Assembly: GCA_016712595.1 (NCBI GenBank)
Contig: JADJQT010000010.1
Location: 1-21,233 of the forward strand
Length of the DNA: 21,233 nt
Source of the DNA: Rhodospirillales bacterium
GTDB taxonomy: Bacteria; Pseudomonadota; Alphaproteobacteria; Rhodospirillales; Defluviicoccaceae
Direction of reading: 5' to 3'
Position 1 is the stretch's first letter. Every line of letters starts with the position of its first letter. The notes beneath the pieces are model-generated. The model was not told where the DNA came from. It ran no database searches and was given only the letters and a program-made list of their open reading frames with translations. Below are positions 1 through 8,338 of the stretch, piece after piece. The translations under genes and the position numbers were made by a program.

Positions 1-87
1 AGGAACCGCGCCGCCAGGCAATCGCGGCGATGGCGATGGCGATGGCGACGCCCAGCGCCCGCCGCTCAGGTCAGCCGGTGCCGACAT
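1..87 (-). CDS. Possible 5' end of an unidentified membrane protein (partial)
   Basis: An ATG at 85-87 (minus strand) opens a frame that runs off the left edge. Reading with one shift gives a hydrophobic stretch VAIAIAIAAIAWRRG, as in the first membrane segment or signal anchor of a membrane protein, encoded by the hexamer repeat at 26-48. It lies just downstream of the RidA-family gene on the same strand. Too little is present to name it, and it may not be a gene. Confidence 0.2.
   Translation of the reverse strand, partial: MSAPADLSGGRWASPSPSPSPRLPGGAVP
26..48. repeat. GGCGAT hexamer tandem repeat
   Basis: Three full copies of GGCGAT (26-43) are followed by a partial copy. On the minus strand this codes alternating Ala-Ile in one frame or Pro-Ser in another. 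Such short tandem repeats change length easily. Confidence 0.8.
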
Positions 88-101
88 CGGCCAAATTAGC
101 C

Positions 102-128
102 AGGTTTGCCGGTGTGAGGTTTGCCGGT
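102..128. repeat. 12-bp direct repeat downstream of the RidA gene
   Basis: AGGTTTGCCGGT occurs at 102-113 and again at 117-128, separated by GTG. It lies just past the RidA stop codon in a short intergenic stretch. A function is not apparent. Confidence 0.7.
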
Positions 129-143
129 AACGTTTTTTTATCG

Positions 144-613
144 TCAGGCGACCTCGAACATCGCTTCGATTTCGACGGCGACGTTCATTGGCGAGGATGA
201 TGCGCCGACGGCGAAACGCGCGTATGGCGCCCCGCCGGGCGCCGAAGACGCTCGACCATGAGTTCGGAGGCGCCGTTGATCACCTTGGGGTGATCGCTAA
301 AGCCAGGGCCGGCCTGCACGAAACCGCCGAGGCGGATGACCCGCCGCACCCGGTCGAGATCGCCGTCACCAGGCTGCCCGGGCCTGAACCAGCAGATTGA
401 GACCGCACAGGCGCGCGGCCGCCGACCCCGCCTCGACGCTGACCTCCGTGCCGATGCGCCCGCAACGGGCGCTGCCGTCTTCGATCGGCAATTGACCGAG
501 ACGATCAACTGACTGCCGACAAATACAGACAGGAGGTACGATCCCGCCAGTAACGCAGCCGTTGGTAGAACGATGCCCAATTGCGCCAGTCGTTCATCGA
601 TTTTCGCGCGCAT
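144..613 (-). pseudogene. RidA (YjgF/YER057c/UK114) family protein, frameshifted
   Basis: RidA-family proteins are small trimeric enamine/imine deaminases or relatives that remove reactive metabolic intermediates in the cytosol. The N-terminus MRAKIDERLAQLGIVLPTAA and the segments AGSYL, SVFVGSQLIVS, GDLDRV, RVIRLGGFVQ, PKVINGASELMVE and the C-terminal MNVAVEIEAMFEVA (TGA at 144-146) occur in order and at the right spacing for a protein of about 155 residues. They fall in different frames, so several small indels interrupt the gene. The start at 613 is supported by a G-rich stretch just upstream. It follows the shikimate dehydrogenase-like gene on the same strand, probably as one transcript. 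Family assignment is confident; specific substrate is not. Confidence 0.8.
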
Positions 614-647
614 TCTTGCCCCATCCTTATCCGATCTCGTCGTGCGG

Positions 648-1530
648 TTAAATCACCTCGTTTCATGGAATTCTCTGCCATCGCCGTGCAAAGGGCCCGT
701 TCCAGAATTGCGAGATCGGGCGTCCTGCCGGTGTGGAGCTCAAGCTGGCACGCCGCCTGGTGAAGCTGCATGCAGGTCCGGGATCGTCCTGCATCCGGCC
801 GCTTCGGCGTCGCAAGAAACTTCGTGCGGATCGGCATCAGTACCGCATCGAACACGATCGTCTGCGGGCGCAGCGCCGTCGACAGGATCAGCGATGAGGT
901 AGGATCATGAAAGCCGACGGGCGTCGTGGGCGATCAGATCGAACGGCTCCGTCGTTTCCGGCATCGTCGCCAGGGCCGCTGGCGCGCCGGCCGAATTCGC
1001 CGCCCATCTGCCAGGGGCGAGGCGCGGCCGGCGGCCTCGTTGCGATTGAAGACGCTCACCGTGCGGCCGGCGTGCTTCAGTCCCCAGGCGATGGCGCGCG
1101 CACCGCCACCGGCACCGACGACGGCGGCGTTGCGTCCGGCGGGCTCGAAGACCTCGCGAAACGCGCGCAAGGCGCCGATCAGTCAACGTTGGCCGGTCAG
1201 CCGCCCGTCGTCGTTGACCACCACGGTGGCGGCGCCGATTGCCCGCGACTCGTCGGTGAGTGCGTCGAAACGCAGCGATGCGCAGCTTGTGCGGCATGGT
1301 CACGCCAAGACCGCGTATTCAGAGCGCGCGCATCACCACCATCGCGCCGGCCGGTGTCCTCGGTGCCGAAGGCGACGAGAAGCGTAATCGGGCCGAGCGC
1401 CCGGTAGGCGGCGGTGTGCGTGGCGACGCCAGAAACGGCCCGGACGACCAGCGATCAGGCCGCAGACAACAGGCCGACAGCTTGGCCCGGTACGATATAC
1501 TCCCCAGCTGCGAGAACTACGATCGCACGT
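648..1530 (-). pseudogene. Shikimate dehydrogenase (AroE)-like protein, frameshifted
   Basis: AroE-family enzymes reduce 3-dehydroshikimate (or a related cyclic acid) with NADP(H). Visible in order on the minus strand: HTAAYRAL and EDT near 1350-1440, MPHKLRIAAF near 1275-1303 (the conserved S/T-x-P-H-K region), VVVND and GRLTGQR, the NADP-binding loop VVGAGGGARAIAWGL near 1078-1125, then VFNRNEAAGRA, and a C-terminus with MFDAVLMPIRTKFLA and MQLHQAACQLELHTG. These pieces need at least four frame changes. The N-terminal boundary is uncertain (1500-1610) because the first 30-40 residues do not resolve in any one frame. The stop is probably near 648-655. The N-terminus is less typical than the rest, so a quinate/shikimate dehydrogenase paralogue rather than the main biosynthetic AroE is possible. 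Confidence 0.7.
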
Positions 1531-1652
1531 CGCCGTTCCGGCAAGTCGGGCACACCGTCGCGCGATACCGAGGCTGAGATTGGGACCGAAATTAAGGAGA
1601 AATCGTCCATGTTCGTTTGGGAGATGCGTCAGGCTTTTGGGCTTGAACAACA

Positions 1653-2393
1653 ATGAAAGTCCGAGCGTACCGACCCGTGAACGGCCCGGACCAATCGCTG
1701 CTGACGATGCGCGGCGTCGCCAGACTATCGCGACACCCTCGTCGTGCGCGGTGGCTGGCCCGCGGTACGCCCTACCGCTGATCCGGTGTCGACGGCGTCG
1801 GTGAGTGACGGCGGTGGGCAAGTCCAGCCGGCTCAAGCTTGGTGATCGCTCTGTCCGATTTTTCTTTCCGAGCTGGATCGGCGGCCCGGCGACGCCGGAG
1901 AAACTCGCCCTCAGACTCGGCGGCGATATCGACGGCATGCTGGCGCAGAAGGTCTACCTTCCAGCTGCGGTCGTCTGCCGCGGTACGCTCATCTGAGCGA
2001 GAGACGATCAACTACCGGACCGATCCCGACTGGGATCGCCGGGTGAAGGCCCTGACCGGCGGCGACGGGTGCGATCACATCGTCGAGCTTGCCGGCACGC
2101 TGGAGCGCTCAATCCGCGCCGCCCGCATCGGCGCCACGCTCAGCCTCATCGGCGTGCTCGCCGGCGCGCGAAGCGAAGTGACGCTGCCGCTGGTCGTCAT
2201 GCGCAACCTGCGCCTGCAGGGTGTTACTGTCGGATCGCGCGACGACTTCGAAGACATGGCGCGGGCAATCGAGCGGCACCATATCCAACCGGTGATCGAT
2301 CACACCTTTGGCTTCGATGCGGTGCAGGACGCTTTCGCCCACTTCGAGGCCCAGCGTCACTTCAACAAAGTCTGCATCCGCATCAGCGAGTGA
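1653..2393 (+). pseudogene. MDR-superfamily NAD(P)-dependent alcohol dehydrogenase, frameshifted with central deletion
   Basis: Medium-chain dehydrogenase/reductase of the zinc-dehydrogenase/quinone-oxidoreductase type. The N-terminus MKVRAYRPVNGPDQSL starts at 1653. YRDTLVVRGGWPAV, SDGGGQV, RLKLGDR, FFPSWIGGPATPEKLALR and LGGDIDGMLAQKVYLP follow in changing frames. From about 2000 a continuous frame gives ETINYRTDPDWDRRVKAL, GCDHIVELAGT, IGVLAG and the C-terminal FEAQRHFNKVCIRIS, ending TGA at 2391-2393. Between AHLS (near 1988-1996) and ETINYR (near 2005) the family normally has about 90 further residues, including the ATLPCA region and the Rossmann GxGxxG. They are missing here, and 741 bp is well short of the usual 1.0 kb. 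An active enzyme is not expected from this sequence. It is divergent from the AroE-like gene. Confidence 0.8.
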
Positions 2394-2532
2394 TCTTCCC
2401 AGGCTTCTGCGCAGCGCCCGGAACTATCCATCGGCGGTTTCGTTTTGAACGCTGCTGGCGTCGGGTGGGGCACGCCGCTCGCCCGGTCATCAGCTCCTTC
2501 CGCTTAATCCGGCGATTATCAGGTCTATATCC

Positions 2533-3591
2533 ATGAAATTGTTTGCGTGCCACAATGTGGTCAACTCGTTTACTCGCAGAACGCGCTGCGAGCATTGCCA
2601 GGCGCCGCTCGGCTTTCTGCCCGAGATCATGGCGCTGACCGCCCTGAGCCGTGCGCCTGGCAGAGCCTGAGCACCTTGGCCACGCCGCCGCAGGCGGTCC
2701 GCTAATAGAGAACGCCGTCCACAATGTCTGCAACTGGCTGCTGCCGGTAAACGCGGAACAGACGCTGCGCCGCGCCTGCGCCTTGAACCGGACCATTCCC
2801 GATCACCAATGCCGATCACGTCGATGCCTGGCGGCTGCTGGGTGCCAAGCACCGCCTCGTCTATGCCATCTTGCGGCTGCGCTTGCCGCTGATCGTCAAA
2901 TCCGCTGACGTCACCCGCGGCCTTGCTTACGATTTCCTCGCCGATCCGGACCCGACATTCCGCGAGCGCCAAGGTTATAACCGGGCATGACGACGGACTG
3001 ATCACCATTAACATCGCCGAGGCCGACGATGCCGAGCGCGAGAAGCACCGCCAGAACATGGCCGAGCCCTATCGCACCCTCCTTGGTCACTTCCGCCACG
3101 AGGTCGGGCATTACTACTGGGACCGGCTGATTCTCGACGGCGGGCGGGTCGATTCCTTCCGTCAGATGTTCGGTGACGAGCAGCAGGACTACACGGAAGC
3201 GCTGGAGGTCCACTACCGCGACGGGCCACCCGCCAACTGGCGCGAGCGGTTCGTCAGCGCCTACGCCAGCACTCATGCCTGGGAGGACTGGGCGGAAACG
3301 TGGGCCCACTACATGCATATCGTCGATACCCTGGAGACGGCGCACGCCTTCGGCATCCGCGTCAAGCCGCGCGCCGTCGGCGATCCGTCGCTTGACGCGG
3401 TGGTCGACTTCGATCCCTACGGCGCGGCCGAATTCGACGATCTGATCGACGTTTGGCTGCCGCTGACCTACGCGGTCAATAGCTTGAACCGCAGCATGGG
3501 CCAGCCCGACCTTTATCCGTTCGTACTCGCGCCCGCGGTGATCGATAAACTTCGCTTCATTCACGGCGTCATCGACGAAGTGCGGACATAG
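2533..3591 (+). pseudogene. Putative zinc-binding metallopeptidase (zinc-ribbon plus HExxH), frameshifted in its N-terminal third
   Basis: The protein starts MKLFAC at 2533 with a zinc-ribbon-like region (FAC-x-NCGQL once a missing base is allowed, then TRCEHC). APLGFLPEIMALTAL, VCNWLLP, LRRACALNRTIPD, AKHRLVYAILRLRLPL and GLAYDFLADPDPTFRER follow, but in alternating frames. From about 2960 to the TAG at 3589-3591 the frame is clean: TGHDDGLITINIAEADDAER, then HFRHEVGHYYWDRL (HExxH-type zinc site: H-E-V-G-H), FGDEQQDY, RFVSAYASTHAWEDWAETWA and HYMHIVDTLETA. This is the domain arrangement of the 'putative zinc-binding metallopeptidase' family of about 350 residues. The physiological substrate is not known to me. 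At least four indels lie in the first 400 bases. Confidence 0.85.
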
Positions 3592-3689
3592 CTGTCGCGC
3601 TTGGCGTTACCATCTGTTTGAGGCGGGCCCGGGCGTGCGTCCTGCCGGCCGTGGCGAGCCGCTGAACCAACCGGGATTGAGATCAAGGG

Positions 3690-4112
3690 ATGAAGATCGC
3701 ATATACGACCAAGGCAAGCGCCACCGGCGGTCGCGATGGCCGCGCGAAGACCGCCGACGGCACGCTCGACGTCAAGTTGACGACGCCAAAGGAACTTGGC
3801 GGCGGCGGCGGCGACGGCACCAATCCTGAGCAGTTGTTCGCCTGTGGCTATTCCGCCTGCTTTCTCGGCGCGCTGAAGTTCGTCGATGGCAAGCACAAGA
3901 TCCGCATTCCTGAAGACGCCTCGGTTACCGCCACCGTCGGCATCGGTCCGCGCGACGACGGCGAGGGTTTCGGTATCGACGTCGGCCTTGCCATCGCCCT
4001 GCCGGGGATCGACAAGGCGCAGGCTGAGGATCTCGTCGCCAAGGCCCACATCGTCTGCCCGTATTCGCATGCGACCCGCGGCAACATCGATGTCCGCCTC
4101 ACCGTCGTCTGA
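3690..4112 (+). CDS. ohr: Organic hydroperoxide resistance protein (Ohr/OsmC family)
   Basis: Ohr is a cytosolic thiol-dependent peroxidase that reduces organic and fatty-acid hydroperoxides with a pair of cysteines. The 140-residue intact frame matches the usual Ohr length. The characteristic motifs are LGGGGGDGTNPEQLFACGYS with SACFLGAL after it (peroxidatic Cys in the SACF stretch) and IVCPYSHATRGNIDV near the C-terminus (resolving Cys in VCPYS). The conserved Arg probably lies in the N-terminal GRDGRAK segment. The start at 3690 follows AAGGG. The CorA gene starts 17 bases after the stop, so the two may be co-transcribed. Ohr genes are often controlled by the MarR-type repressor OhrR, but no ohrR gene is seen here. 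It is one of the few undamaged genes in the left half. Confidence 0.93.
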   Translation: MKIAYTTKASATGGRDGRAKTADGTLDVKLTTPKELGGGGGDGTNPEQLFACGYSACFLGALKFVDGKHKIRIPEDASVTATVGIGPRDDGEGFGIDVGLAIALPGIDKAQAEDLVAKAHIVCPYSHATRGNIDVRLTVV

Positions 4113-4129
4113 CGGCGGTTCACGCTGAA

Positions 4130-5213
4130 ATGAGCGCAGGCGACGACGGCCCCCACGATAGCTTTCGGGATATCCCCCGGGAGAGCCCCCGGGAGAGCCC
4201 CTGGAACGATGGCGGCAATGACGGCGGCAACGATGGCCAGCCGGTCCCGGGGGCGGTCGTCGCCTGTTGCGGTTACGAGAGCGGCCGGCGCGTCGCCGAT
4301 CTCGGATCTCCCGCTGCGGTGAGTTCTGCGATCGCGACGGGCGCTTCGTCTGGGTCAGGCTGCGCGAGCCACCGCAAGACCTGCTGCGCGGCCTGCAGCG
4401 GCAGTTCCAGTTGCACGACCTTGCGATCGAGGACGCCTCGTGCCCACCAGCGCCCGAAGGTCGAGGTTTGCGGCGATTCGGTGTTCATCGTCCTGCGCAC
4501 CGCGCGCCTGATCGGCGAGGCGGTCGATTTCGGCGAGACCCACGTCTTCGCCGGCAAGGGCTACGTCATCTCCGTGCGCCACGGCGATACCTCGTCCTAC
4601 GGCGAGGTGCGCCCGCGCCGAGGCGATACAAGCTCTTGCGCCACGGCGAGGACTTCGTCGTCTATGCGATCATGGATTTCGTCGTCGACAACTATACGCC
4701 GATCGTCGATTCGATCGAACGGCAGGCGGATGACATCGAGGACGCGGTGCAGAAAAGCTGTGCTGGCGCCGATACCGTCTGGCGCATCGCCGCCCTGCGC
4801 CGCGACCTTCTGCACCTGCGGCGGGTGACCGCGCCGCTAATGGACGTATGCACGCGCCTGCGGCGGTGGATGGAGGTGCCGTTCATCGACGCCGAGATGC
4901 GCCCTTACTTCCAGGACGTGCACGACCATGTCATCCGGGTGAACGAGAGCATCGATATCCTGCGCGACATGCTCGATCAGACCTTCGATACCCACCTGCT
5001 GCTCGCCGCCAACCGCCAGGGTGACGTCATGCGCCAGCTCGCCGGCTGGGCCGCATTCTCGCCGTGCCGACGGCGATCGCCGGCATCTACGGGATGAACT
5101 TCGACGTCATGCCCGAGCTGCACGTAGAGTGGGGCTATCCGGTGGTGCTGGCGTTCATCGCCGTGAGCTGCGTTGTCCTTTACCTGTGGTTCAGGCGCAT
5201 CGGCTGGCTGTGA
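4130..5213 (+). pseudogene. corA: CorA-family magnesium/divalent cation transporter, frameshifted
   Basis: CorA proteins form pentameric inner-membrane channels for Mg2+ (sometimes Co2+ or Ni2+) with a large cytoplasmic domain and two C-terminal membrane helices. Visible in order: a low-complexity N-terminus, RRVADL, FVWVRLREPPQDLLRGLQ, FQLHDLAIEDA, HQRPKVEVCGDSVFIVLRTA, FGETHVFAGKGYVISVRHGD, LLRHGEDFVVYAIMDFVVDN, LLHLRRVTAPL, MRPYFQDVHDHVIRVNESID, then the first membrane helix with the signature GIYGMNFDVMPEL near 5083-5121 and the last helix VVLAFIAVSCVVLYLWFRR before the TGA at 5211-5213. At least four frame changes are needed (near 4300, 4435, 4615 and 5060). The GMN signature and both helices are intact at residue level. 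The start at 4130 is the first ATG after ohr. Confidence 0.88.
4174..4236 (+). repeat. Two 12-bp tandem repeats in the CorA N-terminal coding region
   Basis: CCCCCGGGAGAG is present at 4174-4185 and 4186-4197 with a partial third copy, coding Pro-Arg-Glu-Ser. From about 4206 a GGCGGCAAYGAY-type unit repeats, coding Asn-Asp-Gly-Gly. Both lie in the variable cytoplasmic N-terminus before the conserved CorA domain and keep frame through a 12-bp period. Confidence 0.75.
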
Positions 5214-5272
5214 TCACCGGCGGTCGTGGCCGGCCGCCGCCCGGAGCGAAATCGAGAGTGGCGCCGCCAAGC

Positions 5273-5776
5273 CTAGCCCTGGGCCCGGCCCCGGGCCCAG
5301 AGCAGCGCCGGCGTGCGCGACAGCGCCACCGTCTGCGTCCCCGCCGGGCCAAACAGCAGCAGCACCTGCTCGTTGGCCTGGAAGCTCCGTACGCTTTCGA
5401 GCGCGCTCAAGAGCGCCGCCTCCTGAGCCATGATCGCGTCGTCGCACGCCCGGCGTGTCGATGCCAACGGGCCGATGAGCATGCGCCCGCCCTCGATGCC
5501 GATGGCGCCGGAGAAGGTATTGCAGCCGCCGTCGCCGACGAGAAGGGTGGTGCTCTGGAAGATCAGCATCGATTGCGGGCTGTCGATCGCCGGCCTCCCG
5601 CCGATGCTTTGCACCGTCCAGCTCGTCGACGAGATCGCCGCAAATCCGCCGCCGCGTTCCTGCCGCTATCGCCGTCCGTGGCCGGCGGGGAACAGCCGGC
5701 GAGCACCCGCCAGCACCGCGGCCGCAACGAACGCCCGTCTACGCCCGCCGCGCGCTGCCAATCCGCACCCTCGCAT
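5273..5776 (-). pseudogene. META-domain (HslJ-like) lipoprotein, frameshifted
   Basis: META domains occur in HslJ-type and other envelope-associated proteins of poorly defined function. The ATG at 5776 has GGGAGGATCG directly before it. It opens an Arg-rich n-region and hydrophobic FVAAAVLAGA; a frame change leads to VLAGCSPPATDGDS, giving a lipobox LAGC and a probable lipidation Cys. After another shift near 5665, the clean segment SSTSWTVQSIGGRPAIDSP, TTLLVGDGGCNTFSGAIGIE, GRMLIGPLASTRRACDD and LLSALESVRSFQA carries the META signature (GDGGCN-x-FSG, then a T/S-x-x-AC-region Cys). The stop is a TAG at 5273-5275. It converges on corA. Confidence 0.72.
5279..5300. terminator. Perfect 10-bp inverted repeat between convergent corA and META gene
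   Basis: CTGGGCCCGG at 5279-5288 and CCGGGCCCAG at 5291-5300 are exact reverse complements separated by two bases, making a very strong GC hairpin at the end of the META gene. There is no T-run on either side, so it is terminator-like rather than a classical intrinsic terminator. Its position between two converging genes suggests a shared transcript end. Confidence 0.4.
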
Positions 5777-6115
5777 CGATCCTCCCGCACCCGCACCCAA
5801 CGATGCTGCCCCCACCGCCACGACGTCGAGGCAAACTACCTATATGAGGAGAATGATGATGTCGCGGGCGTGGGAGGGCGATGGTCGAAATTAGGAGAGG
5901 TGACGGATGGAAATCGCCAGCTGCGGACGTTGGTGGCGGCATGGGGCAGACGCTCTTGGCGTCAGCTATCGGGGACAAGCGGAACCGGGCGACACACGCT
6001 ATTGTGGTGCAATCCGAACTGCTTGCTAACGCACGCCATAGCCGGCGGCAAAATGCGGGGCGACAAAGGCACACCGCGTTTTGTTGTCCGCGTTCTTGGC
6101 CTTATCGCGGGGCAT

Positions 6116-6958
6116 TCAGTCAACCGCACGGGCTCGCTCAATCGCTATCAGTTGTTCCAGGTGCTTGACGAAGCCGTCCAGTCCTGGGAATAGGCTCGCC
6201 CGATTCACGTTCATTCTATGAAGGTTCTCCGTCGCCTCTTGCAGTAGCTTGCAACTGCACTTGATCTCTATCTTTATCAGATGATCAGGTTCTGAGGAGA
6301 CCGCGATTTCACCAAGGTTACCCATGAATGGCACCGTAATGTCGCCGGGGACTAGAAAGGCTCCCTGTTGGTATACATGTCGCTCGCTCAGGCGGAGCGG
6401 ATTAAGCGGATGAATGGTTTTCAGAGGAGGGGAATGATCAAGAATAGCGAGTACCGTTTCTTCGTTCTTCGCGTTCTTGTCTCTCTCTATGACCTTTTTT
6501 GACTTCGTCTGGAAGCAAATGACGAGCTCGCACGCCACCAATCTCGGTCCAGGCCCAAACAGCGCAACTAGCACCTGGTGCAGCGGCTTCCAAGGCGAAG
6601 TAGACGCCAACGAAAAGGGTACGACCAGTCCAACAGACGTGTTGGGCCACCGTGGTGTTGGATGAGAGCGAGCGTCTCCAATGAAGTTTGGGCAACTAAT
6701 CGGCATCTCATTTGGATAATGATGTATTTGTCGTCTAAACCTTCGAACAAGGCCTTTTTCAATTTTCGGGGCCTCTGAAAGCGAAACTTGGCGCCGGGCG
6801 ATCGCTCTTTCTAAGGTCGTTTCCAGTGGCCAACCTGCATTCTGTTGGCCCCGGTAGATCCAGCCGTCTTGTTCCACGCGCCTCTCGGAAAAGAAGTTTT
6901 CCACCGAGTCCCAGGAGTCTAGGAATTCGGCTTTGTATGGCGGGTCGTAAACGGGCAT
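6116..6958 (-). pseudogene. FRG-domain protein, frameshifted in the middle
   Basis: FRG domains are named for a conserved F/Y-R-G motif and are found in proteins of mostly unknown, often mobile or defence-linked, function. The frame starts MPVYDPPYKAEFLDSWDSVE and contains WIYRGQQNAGWPLETTLERA (the YRGQ motif). Then in a second frame comes LALIQHHGGPTRLLDWSYPF (the QHxGxPTRLLDWT core), in a third FVGVYFALEAAAPGASCAVW, and back in the first frame RLSERHVYQQGAFLVPGDI and the C-terminus to TGA at 6116-6118. The order and spacing match one FRG protein of about 280 residues with two or three small indels near 6560-6680. Base composition is lower in GC than the flanking genes, which suggests horizontal acquisition. 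No partner gene is identified. Confidence 0.82.
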
Positions 6959-7063
6959 ATTATTCGAACCTGCTGCTCAAGAACTAAGCTCAGGAGCCCC
7001 TTGGAGACGCGAAGCAGCGGCAGCAACTTCGGCTAGCGCTCTTTGTTGGGTACCACATCTCAA

Positions 7064-7307
7064 CTAGGCGTAACCATAGGCCCGAATGTCGTATCGTCGA
7101 GTGATCTTGTCGAAGGGAACAACCTCTGCTTTGTCGCTCGGCGTAAGAAAGGCCCCCTTAACGTCTATAGCAGAAACCCGCGGTGCGCGCAGGCCCCATA
7201 TCGCTTTTTCCTTCTTCTCTGGCTCGGGCCTTATGCCGGCCGAACGCCTCAAGTGCGCTGAGCGTTCCGACGCCAAAGAGGAACTGGAATATCTTCGATC
7301 AAGTCAT
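7064..7307 (-). pseudogene. Possible small hypothetical protein (unrecognised)
   Basis: Two overlapping minus-strand frames join into one plausible small protein: KIFQFLFGVGTLSALEAF and RHKARAREEGKSDMGPA in one frame, then SAIDVKGAFLTPSDKAEVVP and FDKITRRYDIRAYGYA in the next, ending TAG at 7064-7066. An ATG at 7307 is followed two codons later by TGA, so the start is unclear. I do not recognise the family. It lies about 100 bases upstream of the FRG gene on the same strand and in the same lower-GC block. Confidence 0.3.
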
Positions 7308-7385
7308 GGTTGAAGCAAAAGGAAGCCTCAGGCAGCCACGCCTTCGCTGAGCATGCTAGAAGAGAAAACTCAATATCCTTTGCGT

Positions 7386-7925
7386 TCATCGGGTGTTTCG
7401 GCTGCACCGTTGAGGCGAAAGCAAGAGTTTGTCGCGAAGCGCGCGGAGAAGGCGGCCGTTGTATCTTTGACCCTCATCGGCGTCCATGAGATATTGCGCG
7501 CGGTATCCAACTGGGCTGTTGAAGAACAAATCTGCCGTGTCTGCTGAGACTGCCAGCTCAAACTGCGGACGCAAGCAGCTTTTCAAACTCCTTCCTTGCC
7601 GCGACAGACCTCGAACTTCGACAGTCTGGCTTCGGAAACGATGCGGTCAATAATCACGTTGAAGTCAGAAACCGCTTCCAGTTTGGCTTTGCGCTGCGCA
7701 TCAAAGTGTGACGAGAACATCACGTGAAATCGGGAGTGTGCATATTCAGACCATGCGCAACACTGATTAGAGGAATCCGCATAAGATGCGGAAAACGAGG
7801 TTCTGGCGTCGCAACCGCACGGCGACCGAGTAGTTACCCCATCTACGGCGTTTCGATCTCTTCCACACAATAGCGGACGCAAGGACGCGTCCGGCTGAAA
7901 AAGTCGCTTCTGGGATATCGTGCAT
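7386..7925 (-). other. Unrecognised, possibly broken minus-strand coding fragments
   Basis: Coding-like pieces on the minus strand are MHDIPEATFSAGRVLASAIV starting at an ATG at 7925 with a G-rich Shine-Dalgarno-like run (AAGGGGGG) upstream, then KLEAVSDFNVIIDRIVSEAR and LSKFEVCRGKEG, then FELAVSADTADLFFNSPVGY and RAQYLMDADEGQRYNGRL. They lie in different frames in a plausible order, as expected for one or two frameshifted genes. No family is recognised, and the region could equally be non-coding. Confidence 0.25.
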
Positions 7926-7929
7926 GATG

Positions 7930-8338
7930 GCCCCCCTTGAAGACGCCGTGACGTCGGGTGGCACGAGGACTCCCGAACAATCGCCGGCGTAATCGACCCG
8001 AAGGGGGAGGGTAAGGCCGGCGAGGGTGGGCGTCGAGTGATGCGGGTCATAGATGGGGCGCCGAGGGATCGCGGGTGATGCCTTGTGGCCGCGGGTCCGG
8101 CCGAGGGGGCGGGTTCTTTCCGGCGGGATGGAGGCCGTCGGGGGATTGCGCACGACGCGGCGTGAGCGACGTGGAGTCGGTTGGTCGACGATGGGGTGTT
8201 TTCGGTTCCATTGGCTTGGCAAGTATCGCTTCGCTCGACCCGCCCTACGCTCGCGGTCTGCCGAAATGGCGGCCAAGACGCCGTTGCAAGCGCGTCGGCG
8301 AGGGCGTCCGGGCGAGGTGTCCGAACGGGGGCGATGGA
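7930..8338. other. Intergenic stretch with a probable dispersed repeat
   Basis: No convincing gene is seen. Around 8219-8254 the sequence contains AAGTATCGCTTCGCTC followed by GACCCGCCCTACGCTCGC. This resembles the common proteobacterial interspersed motif GTAGGGCGGGT...GCGAAGCGATAC read on the minus strand. The rest is GC-rich with no clear hairpin plus T-run. Confidence 0.35.

Noticed and set aside
2911..3564. Minus-strand frame of about 217 codons
   Set aside because: Antisense to the metallopeptidase, whose HEVGH zinc site and conserved C-terminal segments are on the plus strand.
5021..6193. Plus-strand frame of about 390 codons after corA
   Set aside because: It overlaps the corA 3' end in the wrong frame and is antisense to the META and FRG genes. 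Its Arg/Pro-rich composition is that of a shadow frame.
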